This document shows, piece by piece, positions 1 to 10,003 of a DNA stretch of 64,000 bases. Source of the DNA: JACVRW01 sp963813495 (GTDB taxonomy: Bacteria; Actinomycetota; Thermoleophilia; Solirubrobacterales; Thermoleophilaceae). Numbering within the stretch: the first letter of the stretch is position 1; the number at the start of each line of letters is the position of its first letter. Where the stretch lies: the NCBI GenBank assembly GCA_963813495.1, contig CAWEZC010000001.1, forward strand, positions 262,130-326,129. The letters run 5' to 3'. The position numbers and the translations under genes are program-made. The notes beneath the pieces were generated by a model that saw nothing but the letters and a program-made list of their open reading frames with translations, was not told the DNA's origin and made no database searches.

Positions 1-51
1 TCCGGCCGGCTGCGCGCCGCCCGCAAGCTGGCCTCCGAGGGCGGCCGCTGA
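1..51 (+). CDS. rsmH: 3' end of 16S rRNA m4C1402 methyltransferase RsmH (partial)
   Basis: Only the last 16 codons are present, reading SGRLRAARKLASEGGR and then TGA. A basic LRAARKL-type tail is the usual end of RsmH. In most bacteria rsmH lies directly before ftsL at the start of the dcw cluster, as here. Its TGA overlaps the ATG of the next gene by one base (TGATG), so the two are probably co-transcribed. The call rests on this short tail and on position. Confidence 0.6.
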   Translation, partial: SGRLRAARKLASEGGR

Positions 52-923
52 TGGGGCGGGCGGCAGCCGCGGCAGCTCCGCGGCGGGCAACCGCTCACGC
101 TCCGCGCACGCGCCACCAAGCCGGCTCCGCCTCATACGCGGGAACCCGCCGCCGTTCCGGAGCCGGGCCGCGGGTCAGCGCCCAGGGCGCCGCCACCGTG
201 ACCCTGCCCGTTCGCGTCGTCAACGCCCCCTTCACGCGCGCCGCGCGCGCCCGCACGAGCCGCGTCCTCGACTCCCTGCTCGCCGGCCGCGGCTGGATCG
301 CCCTGGTCTTCCTGCTGCTCGCGGGCATCGTGTTCTTCAACGTCGACCTTCTCCAGATGAACCGCGAGATCGCTCAGAACGCGGAGACGATCTCGACGCT
401 CAAGCGTGACAACGCCCGGCTGCTGCTCGAGGAGGCACGGCTGGCCAACAGCGAGCGCGTGCAGGAGGAGGCCGCGGCCCTGGGTCTCGTGCTGCCGGCC
501 CCCGGCCAGGTGCGCTACCTCAAGGCGCGCCCCTCGATCGACGCGCGGCGAGCGTCGCGGAGCATGGCCGGTCCCAGCGCGGGCTACCTGCCTGAGGACG
601 GCACCAACGAGCAGGCCGCCGCCGAATCGCCCGGGGACGCCACCGGAACGGAGACCACTCCCGGCGGCTCGGCCCTCGATCCCGCCACCGGGCTTCCCGT
701 CGATCCCGCGACCGGCCGGACCACCTACGACCCGGTGACCGGAGCCGCGATCGATCCCGCCACGGGACTGCCCTACGACCCGGCCACGGCCACCACCGAC
801 ACGACGGGCGTCCCGGCGAGCGGCGCGAGCGCCGGGGGCGCGGATCCGGCCACGGGCGCCGCCTCCGGCTCGCGCGCCACCGGCCTTGCCACCGACCCGG
901 CCACCGGCGCGCCGGCCGGCTAG
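51..923 (+). CDS. ftsL: FtsL-like cell division protein with a DPATG-repeat tail
   Basis: A basic, probably disordered cytoplasmic N-terminus (residues 1-78) is followed by one membrane helix (about 80-99) and a Leu-rich coiled coil (about 100-150). This is the bitopic layout of FtsL/DivIC, and the gene sits between rsmH and ftsI. FtsL pairs with FtsQ and DivIC/FtsB outside the membrane and helps activate FtsW-FtsI. At 290 residues it is far longer than usual. Residues about 165-290 form a low-complexity tail with DPATG-type units, four of them 8-9 residues apart and more scattered later. The core fits FtsL; the tail has no function that I recognise. Confidence 0.75.
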   Translation: MGRAAAAAAPRRATAHAPRTRHQAGSASYAGTRRRSGAGPRVSAQGAATVTLPVRVVNAPFTRAARARTSRVLDSLLAGRGWIALVFLLLAGIVFFNVDLLQMNREIAQNAETISTLKRDNARLLLEEARLANSERVQEEAAALGLVLPAPGQVRYLKARPSIDARRASRSMAGPSAGYLPEDGTNEQAAAESPGDATGTETTPGGSALDPATGLPVDPATGRTTYDPVTGAAIDPATGLPYDPATATTDTTGVPASGASAGGADPATGAASGSRATGLATDPATGAPAG

Positions 924-928
924 CGCTC

Positions 929-2680
929 GTGCCGGCCACCCAGCGCCGACCGCCGCCGCGGCGCCCACCCTCCGGAGGAGACCGCACGCCGCGCCGGCGC
1001 CCGCCCGCGCGCGGGGGCCGCGGGCCTTCGCGCCGGCCGCCCACCCGCCTCGTCGAGCGGCGTATCGGCCTGCTGTTCGCGCTGTTTCTCCTGCTGCTCG
1101 GCCTGGCGGCTCTGCGTGCCACCTGGCTGGGCACGGTCCGCGCGGGCTCGCTGTCGGAGCGGGCGGTCTCCCAGCAGATCGAGGATCTGGCGGTCGACGC
1201 CCGGCGCGGCACGATCACCGACCGCAACGGGATCGAGCTCGCGGTCTCCGAGGACTCGGTCACCGTGTTCGCCCATCCCTTCCTGATCGACGATCCGGCC
1301 CGTGTGGCGCAGCGCCTCGCGCCTCTGATCGGCCGCAGCCAGCACGAGTTGCTGGAGAAGCTGTCCGATCGCGACGCCGGCTTCACCTACCTGCGGCGCA
1401 AGATGGACGCCTCCCTGGGCCAGAAGATCGACGACCTCGGCATCGAGGGGATCGACACGGTGGTCGAGCCCAAGCGCAGCTACCCGCAGGGCTACCTCGC
1501 CTCGCAGGTGCTGGGCATGGTGGGCACCGACAACGTGGGGCTGTCCGGCCTCGAGTACTCCCGCGAGGAGGAGCTGCACGGGGTGGACGGCCAGCGCCGG
1601 CTGGTCAAGGACGCGCTGGGCGAACCGGTGAGCATGGTCGAGGTGGAGCGCTCACGCCCGGGCGAGGACCTGCGCCTCACGCTCGACGCGCGTATCCAGG
1701 AGCGCACCGAGGCAGTCCTGGCCGACCTGGGTCAGACCTACATGCCCAAGGGAGCCACCGCCGTGGTGATGGACCCCCGCAGCGGCGAGTTGCTCGCGCT
1801 GGCCAACTGGCCGCGAGTGGACGCCAACAACGTCGGCGGAGCACCGGCCTACGCCCGCCAGAACCGCGCGATCCAGGCCAATTTCGAGCCCGGGTCGACC
1901 TTCAAGGCCATCACGGTGTCGGGCGCGATCGAAGAGGGCATCGTCAGGCCCGAGACCCAGTTCTCGGTGCCGCCCTTCATCCAGGTGGCCGACCGCACGG
2001 TGGGCGAGGCCCACGACGGCGGTGGGGGAACCTTCAGCGTGGCGGACATCCTGGCCCGCTCCTCCAACGTCGGCTCCGTGATGATCGGCCTGAAACTCGG
2101 AGCCAAGCCGTTCGACAAGTGGGTGCGGCGCTTCGGCTTCGGCCAGCCCACCGGCGTCGACCTTCCCGGCGAGGAGGGCGGCATCGTGCTGCGCCCCGAG
2201 AACTACTCGGGCTCCTCGATGGGCAACATGCCGATAGGCCAGGGGATCGCGGTCACGCCGATGCAGATGGCCTCCGCCTACACGGCGATCGCCAACCACG
2301 GGGTGATGCGGCGCCCCTACGTGATCGCCGGGAATGCTCCGCCGGCCAAGCGCGTCCTCTCCAAGGGGACCGCGGCGGAGGTGTCGAAGATGCTCGAGGG
2401 CGTTCTCGCCGCCGGCGGAACGGCGGAGGAGGCCTCGGTGGAGGGCTACACGCTGGCCGGCAAGACGGGCACGGCGGAGAAGGCGATCAAGGGCGGCTAC
2501 TCCAAGACCGACTTCATTCCGTCGTTCATCGGCTTCGCACCGGCCAAGAACCCGCGGCTGCTGGTGGCGGTCATGGTCGACACGCCGCGCGGCGACTACT
2601 ACGGCGGGACGGTCGCGGCGCCCGCCTTCGAGCGGATCATGGAGTTCGCGCTGCCCTACCTGAAGATCCCGCCGCGCTAG
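929..2680 (+). CDS. ftsI: Septal peptidoglycan transpeptidase (class B PBP, FtsI/PBP3)
   Basis: Crosslinks septal peptidoglycan with the FtsW glycosyltransferase. The 583-residue protein has a basic Pro-rich cytoplasmic segment (1-45), one membrane anchor (about 47-67), a PBP dimerisation domain and a C-terminal transpeptidase. The active-site motifs are complete: STFK with S323 and K326, SSN at 378-380 and KTG at 512-514. GTG is the start, five bases after the ftsL stop. No PASTA domain is seen, so it looks like a division PBP rather than a SpoVD or PBP2x type. The downstream neighbours run the other way, so this gene ends the first dcw transcript. Confidence 0.95.
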   Translation: MPATQRRPPPRRPPSGGDRTPRRRPPARGGRGPSRRPPTRLVERRIGLLFALFLLLLGLAALRATWLGTVRAGSLSERAVSQQIEDLAVDARRGTITDRNGIELAVSEDSVTVFAHPFLIDDPARVAQRLAPLIGRSQHELLEKLSDRDAGFTYLRRKMDASLGQKIDDLGIEGIDTVVEPKRSYPQGYLASQVLGMVGTDNVGLSGLEYSREEELHGVDGQRRLVKDALGEPVSMVEVERSRPGEDLRLTLDARIQERTEAVLADLGQTYMPKGATAVVMDPRSGELLALANWPRVDANNVGGAPAYARQNRAIQANFEPGSTFKAITVSGAIEEGIVRPETQFSVPPFIQVADRTVGEAHDGGGGTFSVADILARSSNVGSVMIGLKLGAKPFDKWVRRFGFGQPTGVDLPGEEGGIVLRPENYSGSSMGNMPIGQGIAVTPMQMASAYTAIANHGVMRRPYVIAGNAPPAKRVLSKGTAAEVSKMLEGVLAAGGTAEEASVEGYTLAGKTGTAEKAIKGGYSKTDFIPSFIGFAPAKNPRLLVAVMVDTPRGDYYGGTVAAPAFERIMEFALPYLKIPPR

Positions 2681-2681
2681 C

Positions 2682-3962
2682 TCAGTCCTGGAGCGCCTGC
2701 AGCGCGTCCTGCATGCGCCGCTGGAGCTCGCGCAGCTCGTCCTCCAGCCGGCCTCGGCGAGCCTCCGACTCCTCGAGCTGGGCGCGGGCGTCGCGCTCGT
2801 CCATCATCAGCTGCTCGCGTTCGCGCTCGGACTCCTCGCGCATCTCCACCACCGCCTGGCGCGCCTGCTCGGCGCGGCGGTCGGCGTCCTCGAGCTCCTC
2901 GATCCGGCCCTGGCCCTCGTGGGCCACTCGCTGAGCCTCCTCGAGCTCGGCACGCAGGCGCACGACCTCGGTCTCGGCCCCCGTGAGGCGCTCACGCAGG
3001 GCGTCCATCTCCTCGCTGCGCACGTCGACGTCGGCCAGGGCGCGCTTGAGCTCCTTCTTGACCGAACCGAGCTCCTCCGCGAGCGCGGCCGCCTCCTCGG
3101 CGGCGCGCTCGGCGTCACGGGCGCGGGCCTGGGCCTGGTCGAGCTCGGCCTCGGTCTTTGTGAGCCGCTCGCGCAGGCCCTCCAGCTCGGCGCTGGCCGC
3201 CTTGCCGTCGCGGGCACGGGCGCGCAGCTCGTCGAGCTCAGCGCGCAGGCGCTCGGTCTCCTCGCCGTCGGCTGCCGCGGGGACCGGCTCGGCCTTCTCA
3301 GCATCCGCAGGCAGTTCCTCTCTCGCCCCGTCGGCGCCGTCCTCGCCGGCCTGCCAGAACACCGCCGAGGAGGTCGAGGCCTCCGGCTCGGCGGGCGCGG
3401 CGGCGTAGTCGGCGCCCGCGTCTTCCTGCGCCAGCGGCGTGCCGTCCTCGTCGAAATCCTCGGCCAGCGGCAGTGCTTCCAGCAGCGCGTCGAGTGCCGG
3501 CCGCGACGCCACCGCCGGCTTGACGTCCATCTTCGTCATGACCGCGATGTCGTTGACGCCCAGGGCGTCGGCCGGGTCGGCCATGGCCACCAGCAGGCCA
3601 CCGCCCACGAAGCCCACCGGCACGGCCTGGTAACGCTTGGCCGCCGAGGGCTTGATCAGGTTGGCGGCGCCGGCCTCGACCGTGAAGGCGCCGAGGTCGA
3701 TGTAGGCGATGCCATAGCGCTCGGCGGTGGCGTGGGCGAGCTGCTCCTCGGTGATCGCTCCCGATTCCACCAGGACGCGGGCGACGGTGCTGCCGGGGCT
3801 GCGCGCGGCGCGCACGGCCTGCTCCACCGCCGCGCGCTCGGCGAAGCCGAGCTCGACGATCACATCGCTGAGAAAGCCGGAGCGGCCGCCCTGCGACGAG
3901 GGCGGGATGACGCCCTTGGGGGGAGCCGGGGGCTTTGCCGGCTTGGCCGCCTTGGTGCTCAC
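2682..3962 (-). CDS. MshEN-domain protein with long C-terminal coiled coil
   Basis: The 426-residue protein has a Lys/Pro-rich N-terminus, then two MshEN-like helical repeats and a GspE_N-like fold (about 28-170). An acidic linker (170-235) leads to a long Glu/Arg/Ala heptad coiled coil (about 235-425). MshEN domains occur at the N-terminus of type II secretion and type IV pilus ATPases and some bind c-di-GMP. Here there is no ATPase, and the usual RLG start of the nucleotide-binding motif is not evident, so binding is uncertain. Its GTG start overlaps the stop of the GAF/GGDEF-like gene by 4 bp (GTGA), which implies a two-gene operon. It lies inside the dcw cluster on the opposite strand. 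Function unknown. Confidence 0.7.
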   Translation of the reverse strand: MSTKAAKPAKPPAPPKGVIPPSSQGGRSGFLSDVIVELGFAERAAVEQAVRAARSPGSTVARVLVESGAITEEQLAHATAERYGIAYIDLGAFTVEAGAANLIKPSAAKRYQAVPVGFVGGGLLVAMADPADALGVNDIAVMTKMDVKPAVASRPALDALLEALPLAEDFDEDGTPLAQEDAGADYAAAPAEPEASTSSAVFWQAGEDGADGAREELPADAEKAEPVPAAADGEETERLRAELDELRARARDGKAASAELEGLRERLTKTEAELDQAQARARDAERAAEEAAALAEELGSVKKELKRALADVDVRSEEMDALRERLTGAETEVVRLRAELEEAQRVAHEGQGRIEELEDADRRAEQARQAVVEMREESEREREQLMMDERDARAQLEESEARRGRLEDELRELQRRMQDALQALQD

Positions 3963-4924
3963 ACGGCGCCTCCGGCCACCACGACCTTGGCCTTCTTGGC
4001 CGCCTTCTCGACGGCGCCGAGGGCCGCGTCGGGCGAGTCGGACCGGCCCAGCGCAAGCACGGAGTATGCGACCTCGAGGGTGGCGGGACGCTCGCCGGTG
4101 ACGCGCGCGAGGGCGTGCTGGAAGCGCTCGAAGAACGCGTCGGCGCCCTCCTGGCCCTTGCAGCCCACGAGCACCGCTCCGTAGAGGTCGTCGGCCAGCC
4201 GGCCCGCATGGTCGGTACGCCGCACGGCGGCCTCCATCACGTCGGCGGCGTCGCGCAGCAGCAGCTCGGCCACGCCCGAGCCGTAGCGGCTCGTGACCTC
4301 GGAGAGGTTCACCAGCCGGCAGGCCAGGAGATAGGACTCGCTGGAGCCGCGCTCGGCCAGCCGCCACTCGCGCTCCACCGCCTCGGTGAAGGCGGTCCGG
4401 TTGAGCAGGCCCGTGAGGGCGTCAGTGCGCTCGGGGTCGCGCAGACGCTCGTTGAGGCGGCGCAGGTCGGCGCGCCACTTGACCGTCTCCCACTCGTAGG
4501 TGAGCAGGCGACCGGCTACGGCTAGCAGCTCGAGATGGCCGCGGTTGAAGATGTCGGTGCCCGAAGCGAGCGCGCACAGGGTGATCGCTCCGCCTCCGGC
4601 GCCCGTTTCCAGCGGCAGCGCCAGGTAGGAGCGCACGGACAGCTCGCCCAGCGTGGCCGGATCGAGCAGGCCGTTGCCGTTGGCCCGGCCCTCGGAGGAG
4701 GCGGCGAGCGGCAGGGTCGAGCCGGGCTGGATCTCGGTCGCCGCCTCGCCGCGGACGTCGATCAGGCGGAACTCGCCCTCGTCCCAGTCCACGCGCCCGA
4801 GCAGTACCGAGCCGGGAGGAAGCTCGGCCTCGACGAGATCGAGCACCGCATCGGCCGCTTCGGAGAAGCTCGTAAACCGGCGTTCCGCCAGCCGTGCGAG
4901 GGCGCTGAGCACGTTGCCGCTCAC
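3959..4924 (-). CDS. GAF plus degenerate GGDEF domain protein
   Basis: The 321-residue protein has an N-terminal GAF-like sensory region (about 1-160) and a C-terminal GGDEF fold (about 172-305) opening with DALTGLLNR. The signature loop reads LADDL at residues 243-247 in place of GGDEF, so diguanylate cyclase activity is unlikely; a sensing or scaffolding role is more probable. GTG at 4924 is chosen because the reading frame upstream runs into the murE promoter region. It is transcribed away from murE and overlaps the MshEN/coiled-coil gene, so the two proteins probably act together. Confidence 0.75.
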   Translation of the reverse strand: MSGNVLSALARLAERRFTSFSEAADAVLDLVEAELPPGSVLLGRVDWDEGEFRLIDVRGEAATEIQPGSTLPLAASSEGRANGNGLLDPATLGELSVRSYLALPLETGAGGGAITLCALASGTDIFNRGHLELLAVAGRLLTYEWETVKWRADLRRLNERLRDPERTDALTGLLNRTAFTEAVEREWRLAERGSSESYLLACRLVNLSEVTSRYGSGVAELLLRDAADVMEAAVRRTDHAGRLADDLYGAVLVGCKGQEGADAFFERFQHALARVTGERPATLEVAYSVLALGRSDSPDAALGAVEKAAKKAKVVVAGGAV

Positions 4925-4982
4925 GGGGTCTGTATCGGCCGCTACGAGAAAAAAGTGAGCCCGAGGCGACGGATGTCGTCGG

Positions 4983-4988
4983 TATCCT
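4983..4988 (+). promoter_or_regulatory. Candidate -10 element for murE
   Basis: TATCCT ends 11 bases before the murE ATG. Because two opposite-strand genes interrupt the cluster just upstream, murE and the genes after it need their own promoter in this 75-bp divergent gap. No clear -35 box is seen. Confidence 0.35.
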
Positions 4989-4999
4989 GCAGGCGCACC

Positions 5000-6405
<1,406 letters not shown>

Positions 6406-6409
<4 letters not shown>

Positions 6410-7758
6410 TCGACCTGAGCGCGCGGCGCATCGCCGAGGCGGCCGGCGCCGAGCTGGCGGCCGGCGCTCCCGAGCGCGCGGGGCCGGAGCGTGCCCTGAT
6501 CGACTCGCGGGCGGTGCAGCCGGGAGACATGTTCGCCGGCCTGCCCGGCGCCGCGGCTGACGGCGGCGGGTACGCCGCGGGCGCCCTCGAGGCGGGCGCG
6601 TGGGGGGTGATCGTCGGGCCGGCGCATCGCGGCGCCGCCCTGGCGGCCGTCGAGGGGGCGCTGGGGGACTCCGCCTGCGCCTCCGCCGTGGTGCTCGTGG
6701 CGCCCGAGCCGCTCCTCGCGCTGCAGCGGCTCGCCACCGCGTGGCGCCGCGAGCTGGGCTGCCGCGTTGCCGGCATCACCGGCTCCACCGGCAAGACCTC
6801 GACCAAGGACATCCTCGCCGCCCTGCTGAGCCCGCATGCCCGCACCCACGCGAGTCGCGAGAACTTCAACACCGAGATCGGCGTGCCGCTGACGATCCTC
6901 GAGATGAGCCGGGGCACCGAGGCGCTGGTGCTCGAGATGGCGATGCGCGGCGCCGGCCAGATCGCCGAGCTGGCTCAGATCGCCGAACCCGACGTGGGCG
7001 TGATCCTCAACGTGGGTCCCGTGCACCTTGAGCTGCTCGGCACCGTCGAGCGCGTGGCTGCCGCGAAGGCGGAGCTGATCCGCGACCTTCCGTCCGGCGC
7101 CGCCTGTGTCGTGCCGGTCTCGGAACCGCTCCTGGAGGCGCACCTGCGCGACGACCTCGACACCTGGACCTTCGGCCCCGGCGGGCAGGTCCAGCTGCTG
7201 GCGATGGAGGACGGGCGCGCCGAGATCGAGGCGCGCGGAACGACCGTCCGCCTCGACCTGCCCTATTCGCAGCCGCACAACCTGCTCAACACGCTCGCCG
7301 CGGTGGCTGCGGCACGGGCCCTGGGCTTCCCAGTGGGCGGTCCCGTGGACGTGCAGTTCTCATCGCTGCGCGGCGAGGTGGTCGAGCTGCCGGGCGGGGT
7401 GGTGGTGGTCAACGACTGCTACAACGCCAACCCGATGTCGATGCGGGCGGCACTCGACCATCTCTCCTCCGCACCGGCAAGGCGACGCATCGCGGTTCTG
7501 GGCACCATGGCCGAGCTCGGCGATGACTCAGATGCCTTCCACCGCGAGATGGGCGCGCACGCCGGGCGCCTGGGTATCGACGTGCTCGTACCGGTGGGGG
7601 AGCCAGCGCTCCCCTACCTGGAGACCTTCGAGGGGGAGGCCCACGCGGTGAGCTCCCCCGAGGAGGCGGCCGCCCTGCTCGAGGAGCTCGCCCGGCCCGG
7701 CGACCGAGTGCTGATCAAGGGCTCGCGCTCGGTCGGGCTGGAACGGGTGCTCTCCTAG
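6406..7758 (+). CDS. murF: UDP-MurNAc-tripeptide:D-alanyl-D-alanine ligase MurF
   Basis: Adds D-Ala-D-Ala to complete the UDP-MurNAc-pentapeptide. The 450-residue Mur ligase has the ATP loop GSTGKTST (126-133, K130), a conserved ENFNTEIG segment just after it, and the NDCYNANP motif of MurF in the C-terminal half. The start overlaps the murE stop. The mraY start follows two bases after the stop. Confidence 0.95.
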
Positions 7759-7760
7759 CA

Positions 7761-8735
7761 ATGCTCGGCGAGATCGTCATCGGAGGCTCGGCCTCCCTGC
7801 TCATCTGCATGTTCCTGGGGCCGCGCTTCATCGAGTACCTGCGCTTCAAGGAGTTCGGCCAGCACATCCGCGAGGAGGGGCCGGCCGGCCACCACGGCAA
7901 GGCGGGCACCCCCACCCTGGGCGGGCTGGCGGTCCTGCTGGCCGTCTGCGTGCCCTTCCTGATCCTCTCCGAGTACCGCGCGGCCAGCATCGCGGTGCTG
8001 GGGACTGCGCTGGCCATGGCCGCGCTGGGTTTCGCCGACGACATCATCAAGCTGCGCAAGCGCCGCTCGCTCGGCGTCTCGGGCAAGACGAAGCTGGCGG
8101 TGCAGGGAATCACCGCGATCGCCCTCTGGCTGGTGGCCACCGAGTTCGTGGACCTGCCCGACACGCTCAACCTGCGCGTGGTCGACGCCTCGATAGATCT
8201 CGGTCTGGCCTACCCGGTGCTGATCTTCCTGGTGCTGGCGGGTGCCACTAACGGCGTGAACCTGACCGACGGCCTCGACGGGCTCGCTGCGGGCTGCTCG
8301 GCCATCGTGTTCCTGGCCTTCACGGCCATGACCTTCATCACCACGGGTCAGGAGGACCTGGCGCTGTTGTCGGCCTGTCTGGTGGGCGCGTGCGTGGGCT
8401 TCCTGTGGTTCAACTCCTTTCCCGCGTCGGTGTTCATGGGGGACACCGGCTCGCTCGGGCTCGGCGGGGCCATCGCGGGCCTCGCCGTAATGACCAAGAC
8501 GGAGATCCTGCTGATCCTGATCGGCGGGATCTTCGTGATCGAGGCGCTGTCGGTGGGCATCCAGGTGTTCTCATTCCAGCGCTTTCGCAAGCGGGTGTTC
8601 CTGATGGCCCCTATCCACCATCACTTCGAGCTGCTCGGCTGGTCGGAGACGAAGATCATCCTGCGCTTCTGGATCGTGGCATCGATCTGCGCGGCGGTGG
8701 GCTTCACGCTCTACCAGGCCTCGATCACGCCGTGA
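7761..8735 (+). CDS. mraY: Phospho-MurNAc-pentapeptide transferase MraY
   Basis: Integral membrane enzyme that moves phospho-MurNAc-pentapeptide to undecaprenyl phosphate, making lipid I. At 324 residues with about ten hydrophobic segments it has the family motifs: an Asp pair in FADDIIK, NLTDGLDGLA with the catalytic Asp region, and the PIHHHFEL cytoplasmic loop. The stop codon overlaps the murD GTG start by 4 bp. Confidence 0.96.
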   Translation: MLGEIVIGGSASLLICMFLGPRFIEYLRFKEFGQHIREEGPAGHHGKAGTPTLGGLAVLLAVCVPFLILSEYRAASIAVLGTALAMAALGFADDIIKLRKRRSLGVSGKTKLAVQGITAIALWLVATEFVDLPDTLNLRVVDASIDLGLAYPVLIFLVLAGATNGVNLTDGLDGLAAGCSAIVFLAFTAMTFITTGQEDLALLSACLVGACVGFLWFNSFPASVFMGDTGSLGLGGAIAGLAVMTKTEILLILIGGIFVIEALSVGIQVFSFQRFRKRVFLMAPIHHHFELLGWSETKIILRFWIVASICAAVGFTLYQASITP

Positions 8736-9973
8736 GGCCGCCCCTCCCCGAGGGGCCGTACCTGATCCTCGGGCTCGGGCGCTCGGGCGAGGCCGCTGCG
8801 AGCATGCTGCGTCCGCACGGGGCGATCTTTTCCGCCGACAGCGCCCGCGCCGACGCGCCCGTGTTCGTCGTGCGGCACGCTCACGGTGACGGGGCCGAGC
8901 TGCTCGACCACGTGGCCTGCGTGGTCAAGAGCCCGGGCGTGCCCAACGACGCCGTCTCGGTGGTGGCCGCCCGCGAGCGCGGGCTGCCGGTGCTCGGTGA
9001 GCTCGAGCTGGCCTGGCGGCTGCTGCCCAACCCCTTCGTCGCGGTCACGGGCACCAACGGCAAGACCACCACCAGCGAGCTGCTCGGAGCGATCTGGCGC
9101 ACCGCGGACCGGCCCGTCGCCGTGGCCGGCAACGTCGGCATTCCGCTGGCCTCGCTCGTCGGCTCGGTGGGCCAAGAGGTCACGATCGTGTGCGAGGTCT
9201 CGAGCTTTCAGGCCGAGGACTCGCAGTACTTCGCGCCCGACACAGCGCTGCTCCTCAACCTGGAGGAGGACCACCTCGACCGGCACGGCACGCTCGCCGC
9301 CTACGGGGAGGCCAAGCTGCGCGTGTTCGCCAACCAGACCGCCCGGCAGGTGGCTGTGGCGCCGGCCGGCTTCGAGTTGCCGGGCCGGGGCCGGCGCGTA
9401 CTGTTCGGCGACCCCGGCGAGCTGCCGCTCGCCGCGGAGGAGATCCGGCTGCGCGGCCCGCACAATCTCGAGAACGCGATGGGCGCCTCGGCGGCCGCGC
9501 TGGCGTCGGGTGTGCCCGCGGACGCCGTGGCGGCTGCACTGCGCGAGTTTGCCGGCGTTCCACACCGGCTCGAGGAGGTCGGCACGGTGGGCGGAGTGCT
9601 GTACGTCAACGACTCGAAGGCCACCAACGTGGCCTCGGCCCTGCGCGCTCTGGAGTCCTTCGAGCGCGGCGTGCACGCCATTCTCGGCGGGCGCCCGAAG
9701 GGGGGCGGCTTCAGCGGCCTGCGCGAGGCGGTGGCCGCGCGCTGCCGTGCCTGTTATCTGATCGGGGAGGCCGCCCCCGGGCTCGCCGCGGACCTCGACG
9801 GAACCGTTCCCCTGCACCGCTCGGGCGACCTGGAGACGGCCGTGCGCGCGGCGACGGCGGCGGCGCGGCCGGGCGAGGTGGTGCTGCTGTCGCCTGCCTG
9901 CGCCAGCTTCGACCAGTTCCGCGACTACGAGGAGCGCGGCGACCGCTTTCGATCGCTCATTCCGTCGGGATGA
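8732..9973 (+). CDS. murD: UDP-MurNAc-L-alanine:D-glutamate ligase MurD
   Basis: Adds D-Glu to UDP-MurNAc-L-Ala. The 413-residue protein starts with a Rossmann-like YLILGLGRSG segment, then the ATP loop GTNGKTTT (107-114, K111), and ends in a Mur ligase C-terminal domain with NDSKATN. GTG at 8732 overlaps the mraY stop (GTGA); this start is preferred over longer open-frame extensions inside mraY. It is slightly shorter than typical MurD because the N-terminal domain is compact. Confidence 0.94.
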   Translation: MRPPLPEGPYLILGLGRSGEAAASMLRPHGAIFSADSARADAPVFVVRHAHGDGAELLDHVACVVKSPGVPNDAVSVVAARERGLPVLGELELAWRLLPNPFVAVTGTNGKTTTSELLGAIWRTADRPVAVAGNVGIPLASLVGSVGQEVTIVCEVSSFQAEDSQYFAPDTALLLNLEEDHLDRHGTLAAYGEAKLRVFANQTARQVAVAPAGFELPGRGRRVLFGDPGELPLAAEEIRLRGPHNLENAMGASAAALASGVPADAVAAALREFAGVPHRLEEVGTVGGVLYVNDSKATNVASALRALESFERGVHAILGGRPKGGGFSGLREAVAARCRACYLIGEAAPGLAADLDGTVPLHRSGDLETAVRAATAAARPGEVVLLSPACASFDQFRDYEERGDRFRSLIPSG

Positions 9974-10003
9974 ATCCGGCCTCGCGTGTAGAAGAACGTC
10001 CGG

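Noticed and set aside
4535..4999. N-terminal extension of murE
   Set aside because: It is antisense to the GAF/GGDEF-like gene and adds nothing to the MurE fold.
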